The notes: generated from the letters alone by a model not told the origin. 64,000 bases of DNA from Odiellus spinosus (GCA_963920705.1 OY987234.1:1984001-2048000), one strand, 5' to 3'; counted from the first letter of the stretch, positions 37,940 to 51,773 are shown. Program-made: numbers and translations.

Positions 37940-38919
37940 ACTTGGGAAATTTGTGGATCTACACTTGGGAAATTGGTGGATCTACACTTGGAAAATTTGT
38001 GGATCTACACTTGGAAAATTTGTGGATCTATACTTCTGAAATTTGTGGATCTATACTTAGGAATTTTGTGGATCTACACTTGGGAAATAAGAGGATCTGC
38101 ACTTGGGAAATTTGTGGATCTGCACTTATGAAATTTGTGGATCTGCACTTATGAAATTTGTGGATCTGCACTTGGGAAATTTGTGGATCTGCACTTGGGA
38201 AATTTGTGGATCTACACTTGGGAAATTTGTGGATCTACACTTGGGAAATTTGTGGATCGACACTTGGGAAATTTGTGGATCTATACTTCTGAAATTTGTG
38301 GATCTACACTTAGGAATTTTGTGGATCTACACTTGGGAAATAGGAGGATCTGCACTTGGGAAATTTGTGGATCTGCACTTGGGAAATTTGTGGATCTACA
38401 CTTGGGAAATTTGTGGATCTGCACTTGGGAAATTTGTGGATCTGCACTTGGGAAATTTGTGGATCTGCACTTGGAAAATTTGTGGATCTGCACTTGGGAA
38501 ATTTGTGGATATGCACTTGTGAAATTTGTGGATCTGCACTTGGGAAATTTGTGGATCTGCACTTGGGAAATTTGTGGATCTGCACTTGGGAAATTTGTGG
38601 ATCTGAACTTGGGAAATTTGTGGATCTGCACTTGGGAAATTTGTGGATCTACACTTGGGAAATTTGTGGATCTATACTTCTGAAATTTGTGGATCTACAC
38701 TTGGGAAATTTGTGGATCTGCACTTGGGAAATTTGTGGATCTGCACTTGTGAAATTTGTGGATCTGCACATGGGAAATTTGTGGACCTACATTTGGGAAA
38801 TTTGTGGATCTACACTTGAGAAATTTGTGGATCTACACTTGGGAAATTTGTGGATCTGCACTTGGGAAATTTGTGGATCTGCACTTGTGAAATTTGTGGA
38901 TCTGCACTTGGGAAATATG
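37940..38919 (+). repeat. 1403-bp offset repeat, copy 1
   Basis: Landmarks are GGGAAATTGGTGG near 37,970, TTGGAAAATTTG units, GGGAAATAAGAGG near 38,084, two TTATGAAATTTG units, GATCGACAC near 38,257 and GGGAAATAGGAGG near 38,336. The same order returns 1403 bp (61 units) later. The 0.42 kb between the two copies (38,920-39,342) is a different series carrying GTGGGTCTAC and GGTGATCTAC units. Confidence 0.83.
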
Positions 38920-39342
38920 TGGTTCTACACTTGGGAATTTTGTGGATCTACATTTGGGAAATTTGTGGATCTACACTTGGGAAATTTGTGGATCTACTCT
39001 TGGGAAATTTTTGGATCTGCACTTGGGAAATTTGTGGATCTACACTTGGGAAATTTGTGGATCTGCACTTATGAAATTTGTGGTTCTACACTTGGGAATT
39101 TTGTGGATCTACATTTGGGAAATTTGTGGATCTACACTTGGGAAATTTGTGGATCTACACTTGGGAAATTTGTGGGTCTACACTTGGGAAATTTGTGGAT
39201 CTACACTTGGGAAATTTGTGGATTTACACTTGGGAAATTTGTGGATCTACACTTGGGAAATTTTTGGATCTACACTTGGGAAATTTGGTGATCTACACTT
39301 GGGAAATTTGTGGATCTACACTTGGGAAATTTGTGGATCTAC

Positions 39343-40322
39343 ACTAGGGAAATTTGTGGATCTACACTTGGGAAATTGGTGGATCTACACTTGGAAAATT
39401 TGTGGATCTACACTTGGAAAATTTGTGGATCTATACTTCTGAAATTTGTGGATCTATACTTAGGAATTTTGTGGATCTACACTTGGGAAATAAGAGGATC
39501 TGCACTTGGGAAATTTGTGGATCTGCACTTATGAAATTTGTGGATCTGCACTTATGAAATTTGTGGATCTGCACTTGGGAAATTTGTGGATCTGCACTTG
39601 GGAAATTTGTGGATCTACACTTGGGAAATTTGTGGATCTACACTTGGGAAATTTGTGGATCGACACTTGGGAAATTTGTGGATCTATACTTCTGAAATTT
39701 GTGGATCTACACTTAGGAATTTTGTGGATCTACACTTGGGAAATAGGAGGATCTGCACTTGGGAAATTTGTGGATCTGCACTTGGGAAATTTGTGGATCT
39801 ACACTTGGGAAATTTGTGGATCTGCACTTGGGAAATTTGTGGATCTGCACTTGGGAAATTTGTGGATCTGCACTTGGGAAATTTGTGGATCTGCACTTGG
39901 GAAATTTGTGGATATGCACTTGTGAAATTTGTGGATCTGCACTTGGGAAATTTGTGGATCTGCACTTGGGAAATTTGTGGATCTGCACTTGGGAAATTTG
40001 TGGATCTGAACTTGGGAAATTTGTGGATCTGCACTTGGGAAATTTGTGGATCTACACTTGGGAAATTTGTGGATCTATACTTCTGAAATTTGTGGATCTA
40101 CACTTGGGAAATTTGTGGATCTGCACTTGGGAAATTTGTGGATCTGCACTTGTGAAATTTGTGGATCTGCACATGGGAAATTTGTGGACCTACATTTGGG
40201 AAATTTGTGGATCTACACTTGAGAAATTTGTGGATCTACACTTGGGAAATTTGTGGATCTGCACTTGGGAAATTTGTGGATCTGCACTTGTGAAATTTGT
40301 GGATCTGCACTTGGGAAATATG
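39343..40322 (+). repeat. 1403-bp offset repeat, copy 2
   Basis: All landmarks of copy 1 recur, with GGGAAATAAGAGG near 39,487 and GGGAAATAGGAGG near 39,739. Agreement stops at the ATATGTGG unit near 40,317, where copy 1 continues with TTCTACAC and this copy with ATCTGCAC. Confidence 0.83.
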
Positions 40323-40823
40323 TGGATCTGCACTTGGGAAATTTGTGGATCTGCACTTGGGAAATTTGTGGATCTGAACTTGGGAAATTTGTGGATCTGC
40401 ACTTGGGAAATTTGTGGATCTACACTTGGGAAATTTGTGGATCTATACTTCTGAAATTTGTGGATCTACACTTGGGAAATTTGAGGATCTGCACTTGGGA
40501 AATTTTTGGATCTGCACTTGTGAAATTTGTGGATCTGCACATGGGAAATTTGTGGACCTACATTTGGGAAATTTGTGGATCTACACTTGAGAAATTTGTG
40601 GATCTACACTTGGGAAATTTGTGGATCTGCACTTGGGAAATTTGTGGATCTGCACTTGTGAAATTTGTGGATCCGCACTTGGGAAATATGTGGATCTGCA
40701 CTTGGGAAATTTGTGGATCTGCACTTGGGAAATTTGTGGATCTGAACTTGGGAAATTTGTGGATCTGCACTTGGGAAATTTGTGGATCTACACTTGGGAA
40801 ATTTGTGGATCTATACTTCTGAA
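40088..40823 (+). repeat. 368-bp (16-monomer) tandem repeat, two copies
   Basis: Blocks 40088-40455 and 40456-40823 share GCACATGGG, GGACCTACATTT, TTGAGAAATTTG and ATATGTGG units in order. The second has GATCCGCAC (near 40,671) and two changed first units. The start of this block overlaps the end of the 1403-bp repeat, so two exchange events are nested here. Confidence 0.8.
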
Positions 40824-41402
40824 ATTTGTGGATCTACACTTGGGAAATTTGAGGATCTGCACTTGGGAAATTTTTGGATCTGCACTTGGGAAATTTGTGG
40901 ATCTGAACTTGGGAAATTTGTGGATCTGCACTTGGGAAATTTGTGGATCTGCACTTGGGAAATTTGTGGATCTCCACTTGGGAAATTTTTGGATCTACAC
41001 TTGGGAAATTTGTGGATCTATACTTGGGAAATTTGTGGATCTACACTTGGGAAATTTGTGTATCTACACTTGGGAAATTTGTGGATCTACACTTGGGAAA
41101 TTTGTGGATCTATACTTCTGAAATTTGTGGATCTACACTTAGGAAATTTGTGGATCTACACTTGGGAAATTTGTGGATCTACACTTGGGAAATTTGTGGA
41201 TCTATACTTCTGAAATTTGTGGATCTACACTTGGGAAATTTGAGGATCTGCACTTGGGAAATTTTTGGATCTGCACCTGGGAAATTTGTGGATCTGCACT
41301 TGGGAAATTTGTGGTTCTACACTTGGGAAATTTTTGGATCTCCATTTGGGAAATTTGTGGATCTACACTTGGGAAATTTGTGGATCTACACTTGGGAAAT
41401 TT

Positions 41403-42090
41403 GTGGATCGACACTTGGGAAATTTGTGGATCTATACTTCTGAAATTTGTGGATCTACACTTAGGAATTTTGTGGATCTACACTTGGGAAATAGGAGGAT
41501 CTGCACTTGGGAAATTTGTGGATCTGCACTTGGGAAATTTGTGGATCTACACTTGGGAAATTTGTGGATCTGCACTTGGGAAATTTGTGGATCTGCACTT
41601 GGGAAATTTGTGGATCTGCACTTGGGAAATTTGTGGATCTGCACTAAGGAAATTTGTGGATCTGCTCTTGGGAAATTTGTGGATATGCACTTGGGAAATT
41701 TGTGGATCTGCACTTGGGAAATTTTTGGATCTGCACTTGTGAAATTTGTGGATCTGCACTTGGGAAATTTGTGGTTCTGCACATGGGAAATTTGTGGTTC
41801 TACAATTGGGAAATTTGTGGACCTACATTTTGGAAATTTGTGGATCTACACTTGGGAAATTTGTGGATCTACACTTGGGAAATTTGTGATCTGCACTTGG
41901 GAAATTTGTGGATCTGCACTTGTGAAATTTGTGGATCTGCACTTGGGAAATTTGTGGATCTGCACTTGGGAAATTTGTGGATCTGCACTTGGGAAATTTG
42001 TGGATCTGAACTTGGGAAATTTGTTTATCTGCACTTGGGAAATTTGTGGATCTACACTTGGGAAATTTGTGGATCCATACTTCTGAAATT
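41403..42090 (+). repeat. T cassette, copy 1
   Basis: The ordered landmarks are GATCGACAC, TATACTTCTG, TTAGGAATTTTG, GGGAAATAGGAGG (near 41,491), CACTAAGG, GCTCTTGGG, GATATGCAC, TTCTGCACATGG, TTCTACAATTGG, CTACATTTTGG and the 22-bp GTGATCT unit at 41886. A TTTATCTGC unit follows. This series recurs many times up to the window end. Confidence 0.83.
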
Positions 42091-42419
42091 TGTGGATCTA
42101 CACTTGGGAAATTTGTGGATCTACACTTGGGAAATTTGTGGATCTATACTTCTGAAATTTGTGGATCTACACTTAGGAAATTTGTGGATCTACACTTGGG
42201 AAATTTGTGGATCTACACTTGGGAAATTTGTGGATCTATACTTCTGAAATTTGTGGATCTACACTTAGGAAATTTGTGGATCTACACTTGGGAAATTTGA
42301 GGATCTGCACTTGGGAAACTTTTGGATCTGCACTTGGGAAATTTGTGGATCTATACTTCTGAAATTTGTGGATCTACACTTGGGAAATTTGAGGATCTGC
42401 ACTTGGGAAATTTTTGGAT

Positions 42420-43005
42420 CTATACTTCTGAAATTTGTGGATCTACACTTAGGAATTTTGTGGATCTACACTTGGGAAATAGGAGGATCTGCACTTGGGA
42501 AATTTGTGGATCTGCACTTGGGAAATTTGTGGATCTACACTTGGGAAATTTGTGGATCTGCACTTGGGAAATTTGTGGATCTGCACTTGGGAAATTTGTG
42601 GATCTGCACTTGGGAAATTTGTGGATCTGCACTAAGGAAATTTGTGGATCTGCTCTTGGGAAATTTGTGGATATGCACTTGGGAAATTTGTGGATCTGCA
42701 CTTGGGAAATTTTTGGATCTGCACTTGTGAAATTTGTGGATCTGCACTTGGGAAATTTGTGGTTCTGCACATGGGAAATTTGTGGTTCTACAATTGGGAA
42801 ATTTGTGGACCTACATTTTGGAAATTTGTGGATCTACACTTGGGAAATTTGTGGATCTACACTTGGGAAATTTGTGATCTGCACTTGGGAAATTTGTGGA
42901 TCTGCACTTGTGAAATTTGTGGATCTGCACTTGGGAAATTTGTGGATCTGCACTTGGGAAATTTGTGGATCTGCACTTGGGAAATTTGTGGATCTGAACT
43001 TCTGA
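42420..43005 (+). repeat. T cassette, copy 2
   Basis: The copy is offset 988 bp from copy 1, that is 43 units minus the one base lost in the intervening 22-bp unit. It carries GGGAAATAGGAGG near 42,478 and GTGATCT at 42874, and ends at a GAACTTCTG unit near 42,995. Confidence 0.83.
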
Positions 43006-43384
43006 AATTTGTGGATCTACACTTGGGAAATTTGTGGATCTACACTTGGGAAATTTGTGGATCTACACTTGGGAAATTTGTGGATCTACACTTGGGAAAT
43101 TTGAGGATCTGCACTTGGGAAATTTTTGTATCTGCACTTGGGAAATTTGTGGATCTGCACTTGGGAAATTTGTGGTTCTACACATGGGAAATTTGTGGAT
43201 CTACATTTGGGAAATTTGTGGATCTACACTTGGGAAATTTGTGGATCTACACTTGGGAAATTTGTGGATCTACACTTGGGAAATTTGTGGATCTACACTT
43301 GGGAAATTTGTGGATCTACATTTGGGAAATTTGTGGATCTACACTTGGGAAATTTGTGGATCGACACTTGGGAAATTTGTGGAT

Positions 43385-43990
43385 CTATACTTCTGAAATT
43401 TGTGGATCTACACTTAGGAATTTTGTGGATCTACACTTGGGAAATAGGAGGATCTGCACTTGGGAAATTTGTGGATCTGCACTTGGGAAATTTGTGGATC
43501 TACACTTGGGAAATTTGTGGATCTGCACTTGGGAAATTTGTGGATCTGCACTTGGGAAATTTGTGGATCTGCACTTGGGAAATTTGTGGATCTGCACTAA
43601 GGAAATTTGTGGATCTGCTCTTGGGAAATTTGTGGATATGCACTTGGGAAATTTGTGGATCTGCACTTGGGAAATTTTTGGATCTGCACTTGTGAAATTT
43701 GTGGATCTGCACTTGGGAAATTTGTGGTTCTGCACATGGGAAATTTGTGGTTCTACAATTGGGAAATTTGTGGACCTACATTTTGGAAATTTGTGGATCT
43801 ACACTTGGGAAATTTGTGGATCTACACTTGGGAAATTTGTGATCTGCACTTGGGAAATTTGTGGATCTGCACTTGTGAAATTTGTGGATCTGCACTTGGG
43901 AAATTTGTGGATCTGCACTTGGGAAATTTGTGGATCTGCACTTGGGAAATTTGTGGATCTGAACTTGGGAAATTTGTGGATCTGCACTTG
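43385..43990 (+). repeat. T cassette, copy 3
   Basis: The offset from copy 2 is 965 bp (42 units minus one base). GGGAAATAGGAGG is near 43,441 and GTGATCT at 43839. A detached end of the cassette, from GTGATCT at 44574 to about 44,790, follows after 0.6 kb of other units. Confidence 0.82.
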
Positions 43991-45567
43991 GGAAATTTGT
44001 GGATCTGCACTTGGGAAATTTGTGGATCTCCACTTGGGAAATTTTTGGATCTACACTTGGGAAATTTGTGGATCTATACTTGGGAAATTTGTGGATCTAC
44101 ACTTGGGAAATTTGTGTATCTACACTTGGGAAATTTGTGGATCTACACTTGGGAAATTTGTGGATCTATACTTCTGAAATTTGTGGATCTACACTTAGGA
44201 AATTTGTGGATCTACACTTGGGAAATTTGTGGATCTACACTTGGGAAATTTGTGGATCTATACTTCTGAAATTTGTGGATCTACACTTAGGAAATTTGTG
44301 GATCTACACTTGGGAAATTTGAGGATCTGCACTTGGGAAATTTTTGGATCTGCACCTGGGAAATTTGTGGATCTGCACTTGGGAAATTTGTGGTTCTACA
44401 CTTGGGAAATTTTTGGATCTACATTTGGGAAATTTGTGGATCTACACTTGGGAAATTTGTGGATCTACACTTGGGAAATTTGTGGATCTACACTTGGGAA
44501 ATTTGTGGATCTACACTTGGGAAATTTGTGGATCTACACTTGGGAAATTTGTGGATCTACACTTGGGAAATTTGTGATCTGCACTTGGGAAATTTGTGGA
44601 TCTGCACTTGTGAAATTTGTGGATCTGCACTTGGGAAATTTGTGGATCTGCACTTGGGAAATTTGTGGATCTGCACTTGGGAAATTTGTGGATCTGAACT
44701 TGGGAAATTTGTTTATCTGCACTTGGGAAATTTGTGGATCTACACTTGGGAAATTTGTGGATCCATACTTCTGAAATTTGTGGATCTACACTTGGGAAAT
44801 TTGTGGATCTACACTTGGGAAATTTGTGGATCTATACTTCTGAAATTTGTGGATCTACACTTAGGAAATTTGTGGATCTACACTTGGGAAATTTGTGGAT
44901 CTACACTTGGGAAATTTGTGGATCTATACTTCTGAAATTTGTGGATCTACACTTAGGAAATTTGTGGATCTACACTTGGGAAATTTGAGGATCTGCACTT
45001 GGGAAACTTTTGGATCTGCACTTGGGAAATTTGTGGATCTGCACTTGGGAAATTTGTGGTTCTACACTTGGGAAATTTTTGGATCTACATTTGGGAAATT
45101 TGTGGATCTACACTTGGGAAATTTGTGGATCTACACTTGGGAAATTTGTGGATCTACACTTGGGAAATTTGTGGATCTACACTTGGGAAATTTGTGGATC
45201 TACACTTGGGAAATTTGTGGATCTACTCTTGGGAAATTTGTGGATCTACACTTGGGAAATTTGTGGATCTACACTTGGGAAATTTGTGGATCTACACTTG
45301 GGAAATTTGAGGATCTGCACTTGGGAAATTTTTGTATCTGCACTTGGGAAATTTGTGGATCTGCACTTGGGAAATTTGTGGTTCTACACATGGGAAATTT
45401 GTGGATTTAGATTTGGGAAATTTGTGGATCTACACTTGGGAAATTTGTGGATCTACACTTGGGAAATTTGTGGATCTACACTTGGGAAATTTGTGGATCT
45501 ACACTTGGGAAATTTGTGGATCTACATTTGGGAAATTTGTGGATCGACACTTGGGAAATTTGTGGAT

Positions 45568-46045
45568 CTATACTTCTGAAATTTGTGGATCTACACTTAG
45601 GAATTTTGTGGATCTACACTTGGGAAATAGGAGGATCTGCACTTGGGAAATTTGTGGATCTGCACTTGGGAAATTTGTGGATCTACACTTGGGAAATTTG
45701 TGGATCTGCACTTGGGAAATTTGTGGATCTGCACTTGGGAAATTTGTGGATCTGCACTTGGGAAATTTGTGGATCTGCACTTGGGAAATTTGTGGATCTG
45801 CACTTGGGAAATTTGTGGATCTGCTCTTGGGAAATTTGTGGATATGCACTTGGGAAATTTGTGGATCTGCACTTGGGAAATTTGTGGTTCTGCACATGGG
45901 AAATTTGTGGTTCTACAATTGGGAAATTTGTGGACCTACATTTTGGAAATTTGTGGATCTACACTTGGGAAATTTGTGGATCTACACTTGGGAAATTTGT
46001 GATCTGCACTTGGGAAATTTGTGGATCTGCACTTGTGAAATTTGT
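45568..46045 (+). repeat. T cassette, copy 4
   Basis: GGGAAATAGGAGG lies near 45,627 and GTGATCT at 45999. Here the CACTAAGG unit is replaced by ordinary CACTTGGG, and the TTTTTGGATCTGCACTTGTG stretch of earlier copies is absent. Confidence 0.8.
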
Positions 46046-46069
46046 GGATCTGAACTTGGGAAATTTGTG

Positions 46070-47242
46070 GATCTACTCTTGGGAAATTTGTGGATCTACA
46101 CTTGGGAAATTTGTGGATCTACACTTGGGAAATTTGTGGATCTATACTTCTGAAATTTGTGGATCTACACTTGGGAAATTTGTGGATCTACACTTGGGAA
46201 ATTTGTGGATCTGCACTTATGAAATTTGTGGTTCTACACTTGGGAAATTTGTGGATCTACATTTGGGAAATTTGTGGATCTACACTTGGGAAATTTGTGG
46301 ATTTACACTTGGGAAATTTGTGGATCTACACTTGGGAAATTTTTGGATCTACACTTGGGAAATTTGGTGATCTACACTTGGGAAATTTGTGGATCTACAC
46401 TTGGGAAATTTGTGGATCTACACTTGGGAAATTTGTGGATCTATACTTGGGAAATTTGTGGATCTACACTTGGGAAATTTGTGGATCTACACTTGGGAAA
46501 TTTGTGGATCCATACTTCTGAAATTTGTGGATCTACACTTAGGAAATTTGTGGATCTACACTTGGGAAATTTGAGGATCTGCACTTGGGAAATTTTTGGA
46601 TCTGCACTTGGGAAATTTGTGGATCTGAACTTGGGAAATTTGTGGATCTGCACTTGGGAAATTTGTGGATCTGCACTTGGGAAATTTGGGGATCTGCACT
46701 TGGGAAATTTGTGGATCTACACTTGGGAAATTTGTGGATCTATACTTGGGAAATTTGTGGATCTACACTTGGGAAATTTGAGGATCTGCACTTGGGAAAA
46801 TTTTGGATCTGCACTTGGGAAATTTGTGGATCTGAACTTGGGAAATTTGTGGATCTGCACTTGGGAAATTTGTGGATCTGCACTTGGGAAATTTGGGGAT
46901 CTGCACTTGGGAAATTTGTGGATCTACACTTGGGAAATTTGTGGATCTATACTTGGGAAATTTGTGGATCTACACATGGGAAATTTGTGGATCTACACTT
47001 GGGAAATTTGTGGATCTACACTTGGGAAATTTGTGGATCTATACTTCTGAAATTTGTGGATCTACACTTGGGAAATTTGTGGATCTATACTTGGGAAATT
47101 TGTGGATCTACACTTGGGAAATTTGTGGATCTACACTTGGGAAATTTGTGGATCTGCACTTGGGAAATTTGTGGATCTACACTTGGGAAATTTGTGTATC
47201 TACATTTGGGAAATTTGTGGATCTACACTTGGGAAATTTGTG
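46070..47242 (+). repeat. 1173-bp repeat U, copy 1
   Basis: This is a period of 51 units with GCACTTATG / GTGGTTCTAC near 46,212, GATTTACAC, GGTGATCTAC near 46,368, GATCCATAC near 46,508 and two GGGGATCTGC units near 46,689 and 46,892. A private GGGAAAATTTTGG unit lies near 46,795. Confidence 0.83.
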
Positions 47243-48392
47243 GATCTACTCTTGGGAAATTTGTGGATCTACACTTGGGAAATTTGTGGATCTACACTTG
47301 GGAAATTTGTGGATCTATACTTCTGAAATTTGTGGATCTACACTTGGGAAATTTGTGGATCTACACTTGGGAAATTTGTGGATCTGCACTTATGAAATTT
47401 GTGGTTCTACACTTGGGAAATTTGTGGATCTACATTTGGGAAATTTGTGGATCTACACTTGGGAAATTTGTGGATTTACACTTGGGAAATTTGTGGATCT
47501 ACACTTGGGAAATTTTTGGATCTACACTTGGGAAATTTGGTGATCTACACTTGGGAAATTTGTGGATCTACACTTGGGAAATTTGTGGATCTACACTTGG
47601 GAAATTTGTGGATCTATACTTGGGAAATTTGTGGATCTACACTTGGGAAATTTGTGGATCTACACTTGGGAAATTTGTGGATCCATACTTCTGAAATTTG
47701 TGGATCTACACTTAGGAAATTTGTGGATCTACACTTGGGAAATTTGAGGATCTGCACTTGGGAAATTTTTGGATCTGCACTTGGGAAATTTGTGGATCTG
47801 AACTTGGGAAATTTGTGGATCTGCACTTGGGAAATTTGTGGATCTGCACTTGGGAAATTTGGGGATCTGCACTTGGGAAATTTGTGGATCTACACTTGGG
47901 AAATTTGTGGATCTATACTTGGGAAATTTGTGGATCTACACTTGGGAAATTTGAGGAACTGCACTTGGGAAATTTTTGGATCTGCACTTGGGAAATTTGT
48001 GGATCTGAACTTGGGAAATTTGTGGATCTGCACTTGGGAAATTTGTGGATCTGCACTTGGGAAATTTGGGGATCTGCACTTGGGAAATTTGTGGATCTAC
48101 ACTTGGGAAATTTGTGGATCTATACTTGGGAAATTTGTGGATCTACACTTGGGAAATTTGTGGATCTACACTTGGGAAATTTGTGGATCTATACTTCTGA
48201 AATTTGTGGATCTACACTTGGGAAATTTGTGGATCTATACTTGGGAAATTTGTGGATCTACACTTGGGAAATTTGTGGATCTACACTTGGGAAATTTGTG
48301 GATCTGCACTTGGGAAATTTGTGGATCTACACTTGGGAAATTTGTGTATCTACATTTGGGAAATTTGTGGATCTACACTTGGGAAATTTGTG
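47243..48392 (+). repeat. 1173-bp repeat U, copy 2 (1150 bp)
   Basis: The landmarks recur at 1173 bp offset, with GGTGATCTAC near 47,541 and GGGGATCTGC near 47,863 and 48,067. One monomer fewer in the second half gives 50 units to the next copy. A private GAGGAACTGC unit lies near 47,953. Confidence 0.83.
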
Positions 48393-48790
48393 GATCTACT
48401 CTTGGGAAATTTGTGGATCTACACTTGGGAAATTTGTGGATCTACACTTGGGAAATTTGTGGATCTATACTTCTGAAATTTGTGGATCTACACTTGGGAA
48501 ATTTGTGGATCTACACTTGGGAAATTTGTGGATCTGCACTTATGAAATTTGTGGTTCTACACTTGGGAAATTTGTGGATCTACATTTGGGAAATTTGTGG
48601 ATCTACACTTGGGAAATTTGTGGATTTACACTTGGGAAATTTGTGGATCTACACTTGGGAAATTTTTGGATCTACACTTGGGAAATTTGGTGATCTACAC
48701 TTGGGAAATTTGTGGATCTACACTTGGGAAATTTGTGGATCTACACTTGGGAAATTTGTGGATCTATACTTGGGAAATTTGTGGATCTGC
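48393..48790 (+). repeat. 1173-bp repeat U, truncated copy 3
   Basis: The series starts again 1150 bp after copy 2 and runs through GGTGATCTAC near 48,691. It then diverges near 48,790. Related stretches return at 50,999-51,590 and 54,332-55,100. Confidence 0.78.
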
Positions 48791-49009
48791 ACTTGGGAAA
48801 TTTGTGGATCTACACTTGGGAAATTTGTGGATCTGCACTTGGGAAATTTGTGGATCTACACTTGGGAAATTTGTGTATCTACATTTGGGAAATTTGTGGA
48901 TCTACACTTGGGAAATTTGTGGATCTACTCTTGGGAAATTTGTGGATCTATACTTCTGAAATTTGTGGATCTACACTTAGGAAATTTGTGGATCTACACT
49001 TGGGAAATT

Positions 49010-50180
49010 TGAGGATCTGCACTTGGGAAATTTTTGGATCTGCAATTGGGAAATTTGTGGATCTGCACTTGGGAAATTTGTGGTTCTACACTTGGGAAAT
49101 TTGTGGATCTGAACTTGGGAAATTTGTTTATCTGCACTTGGGAAATTTGTGGATCTACACTTGGGAAATTTGTGGATCCATACTTCTGAAATTTGTGGAT
49201 CTACACTTGGGAAATTTGTGGATCTGCACTTGGGAAATTTGTGGATCTGCACTTGGGAAATTTGTGGATCTGCACTTGGGAAATTTGTGGATCTGCTCTT
49301 GGGAAATTTGTGGATATGCACTTGGGAAATTTGTGGATCTGCACTTGGGAAATTTTTGGATCTGCACTTGTGAAATTTGTGGATCTGCACTTGGGAAATT
49401 TGTGGTTCTGCACATGGGAAATTTGTGGTTCTACAATTGGGAAATTTGTGGACCTACATTTTGTAAATTTGTGGATCTACACTTGGGAAATTTGTGGATC
49501 TACACTTGGGAAATTTGTGATCTGCACTTGGGAAATTTGTGGATCTGCACTTGTGAAATTTGTGGATCTGCACTTGGGAAATTTGTGGATCTGCACTTGG
49601 GAAATTTGTGGATCTGCAGTTGGGAAATTTGTGGATCTGAACTTGGGAAATTTGTTTATCTGCACTTGGGAAATTTGTGGATCTACACTTGGGAAATTTG
49701 TGGATCTACACTTGGGAAATTTGTGGATCTACACTTGGGAAATTTGTGGATCTATACTTCTGAAATTTGTGGATCTACACTTAGGAAATTTGTGGATCTA
49801 CACTTGGGAAATTTGAGGATCTGCACTTGGGAAATTTTTGGATCTGCACTTGGGAAATTTGTGGATCTGCACTTGGGATATTTGTGGTTCTACACTTGGG
49901 AAATTTTTGGATCTACATTTGGGAAATTTGTGGATCTACACTTGGGAAATTTGTGGATCTACACTTGGGAAATTTGTGGATCTACACTTGGGAAATTTGT
50001 GGATCTACACTTGGGAAATTTGTGGATCTACACTTGGGAAATTTGTGGATCTACACTTGGGAAATTTGTGGATCTACACTTGGGAAATTTGTGGATCTAC
50101 ACTTGGGAAATTTGTGGATCTACACTTGGGAAATTTGTGGATCTACACTTGGGAAATTTGAGGATCTGCACTTGGGAAAT
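49010..50180 (+). repeat. About 3-kb offset repeat V, copy 1
   Basis: Landmarks are GCAATTGGG near 49,043, TTTATCTGC near 49,127, GATCCATAC, GCTCTTGGG, TTTTGTAAATTTG near 49,460 (private), the 22-bp GTGATCT unit at 49517 and GCAGTTGGG near 49,617. A run of ten identical consensus units at 49930-50159 closes it. Confidence 0.78.
49930..50159 (+). repeat. Ten identical consensus monomers
   Basis: Ten consecutive 23-bp units with A at position 9 show no difference from one another. Comparable runs of nine occur at 17323-17529 and 57999-58205. Such runs point to very recent local expansion or strong homogenisation. Confidence 0.92.
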
Positions 50181-50786
50181 TTTTGGATCTGCACTTGGGA
50201 AATTTGTGGATCTGCACTTGGGAAATTTGTGGTTCTACACATGGGAAATTTGTGGATCTACATTTGGGAAATTTGTGGATCTACACCTGGGAAATTTGTG
50301 GATCTACACTTGGGAAATTTGTGGATCTACACTTGGGAAATTTGAGGATCTGCACTTGGGAAATTTGTGGATCTGAACTTGGGAAATTTGTGGATCTGCA
50401 CTTGGGAAATTTGTGGATCTGTACTTGGGAAATTTGTGGATCTACACTTGGGAAATTTATGGATCTATACTTGGGAAATTTGTGGATCTACACTTGGGAA
50501 ATTTGTGGATCTACACTTGGGAAATTTGTGGATCTACACTTGGGAAATTTGTGGATCTATACTTCTGAAATTTGTGGATCTACACTTAGGAAATTTGTGG
50601 ATCTACACTTGGGAAATTTGTGGATCTGCTCTTGGGAAATTTGTGGATATGCACTTGGGAAATTTGTGGATCTGCACTTGGGAAATTTTTGGATCTGCAC
50701 TTGTGAAATTTGTGGATCTGCACTTGGGAAATTTGTGGTTCTGCACATGGGAAATTTGTGGTTCTACAATTGGGAAATTTGTGGAC

Positions 50787-51590
50787 CTACATTTTGGAAA
50801 TTTGTGGATCTACACTTGGGAAATTTGTGGATCTACACTTGGGAAATTTGTGATCTGCACTTGGGAAATTTGTGGATCTGCACTTGTGAAATTTGTGGAT
50901 CTGCACTTGGGAAATTTGTGGATCTGCACTTGGGAAATTTGTGGATCTGCAGTTGGGAAATTTGTGGATCTGAACTTGGGAAATTTGTGGATCTGCACTT
51001 GGGAAATTTGTGGATCTGCACTTGGGAAATTTGGGGATCTGCACTTGGGAAATTTGTGGATCTACACTTGGGAAATTTGTGGATCTATACTTGGGAAATT
51101 TGTGGATCTACACTTGGGAAATTTGTGGATCTACACTTGGGAAATTTGTGGATCTACACTTGGGAAATTTGTGGATCTATACTTCTGAAATTTGTGGATC
51201 TACACTTGGGAAATTTGTGGATCTATACTTGGGAAATTTGTGGATCTACACTTGGGAAATTTGTGGATCTACACTTGGGAAATTTGTGGATCTGCACTTG
51301 GGAAATTTGTGGATCTACACTTGGGAAATTTGTGTATCTACATTTGGGAAATTTGTGAATCTACACTTGGGAAATTTGTGGATCTACTCTTGGGAAATTT
51401 GTGGATCTACACTTGGGAAATTTGTGGATCTACACTTGGGAAATTTGTGGATCTATACTTCTGAAATTTGTGGATCTACACTTGGGAAATTTGTGGATCT
51501 ACACTTGGGAAATTTGTGGATCTGCACTTATGAAATTTGTGGTTCTACACTTGGGAAATTTGTGGATCTACATTTGGGAAATTTGGTGAT
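50787..51590 (+). repeat. 3333-bp offset repeat, copy 1
   Basis: It carries the CTACATTTTGG unit, GTGATCT at 50850, GCAGTTGGG near 50,950, GGGGATCTGC near 51,031 and GTGAATCTACAC near 51,356. The same series starts again at about 54,120, at 145 units minus the two bases lost in the 22-bp units. Confidence 0.78.
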
Positions 51591-51773
51591 CTACACTTGG
51601 GAAATTTGTGGATCTACACTTGGGAAATTTGTGGATCTATACTTCTGAAATTTGTGGATCTACACTTGGGAAATTTGTGGATCTACACTTGGGAAATTTG
51701 TGGATCTGCACTTATGAAATTTGTGGTTCTACACTTGGGAAATTTGTGGATCTACATTTGGGAAATTTGGTGA
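51400..51773 (+). repeat. 184-bp (8-monomer) tandem duplication
   Basis: The series with TATACTTCTG, GCACTTATG, GTGGTTCTAC, ACATTTGGG and GGTGATCTAC is present twice, the GGTGATCTAC units lying near 51,587 and 51,771. It is the shortest clear block duplication in this region. Confidence 0.8.
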
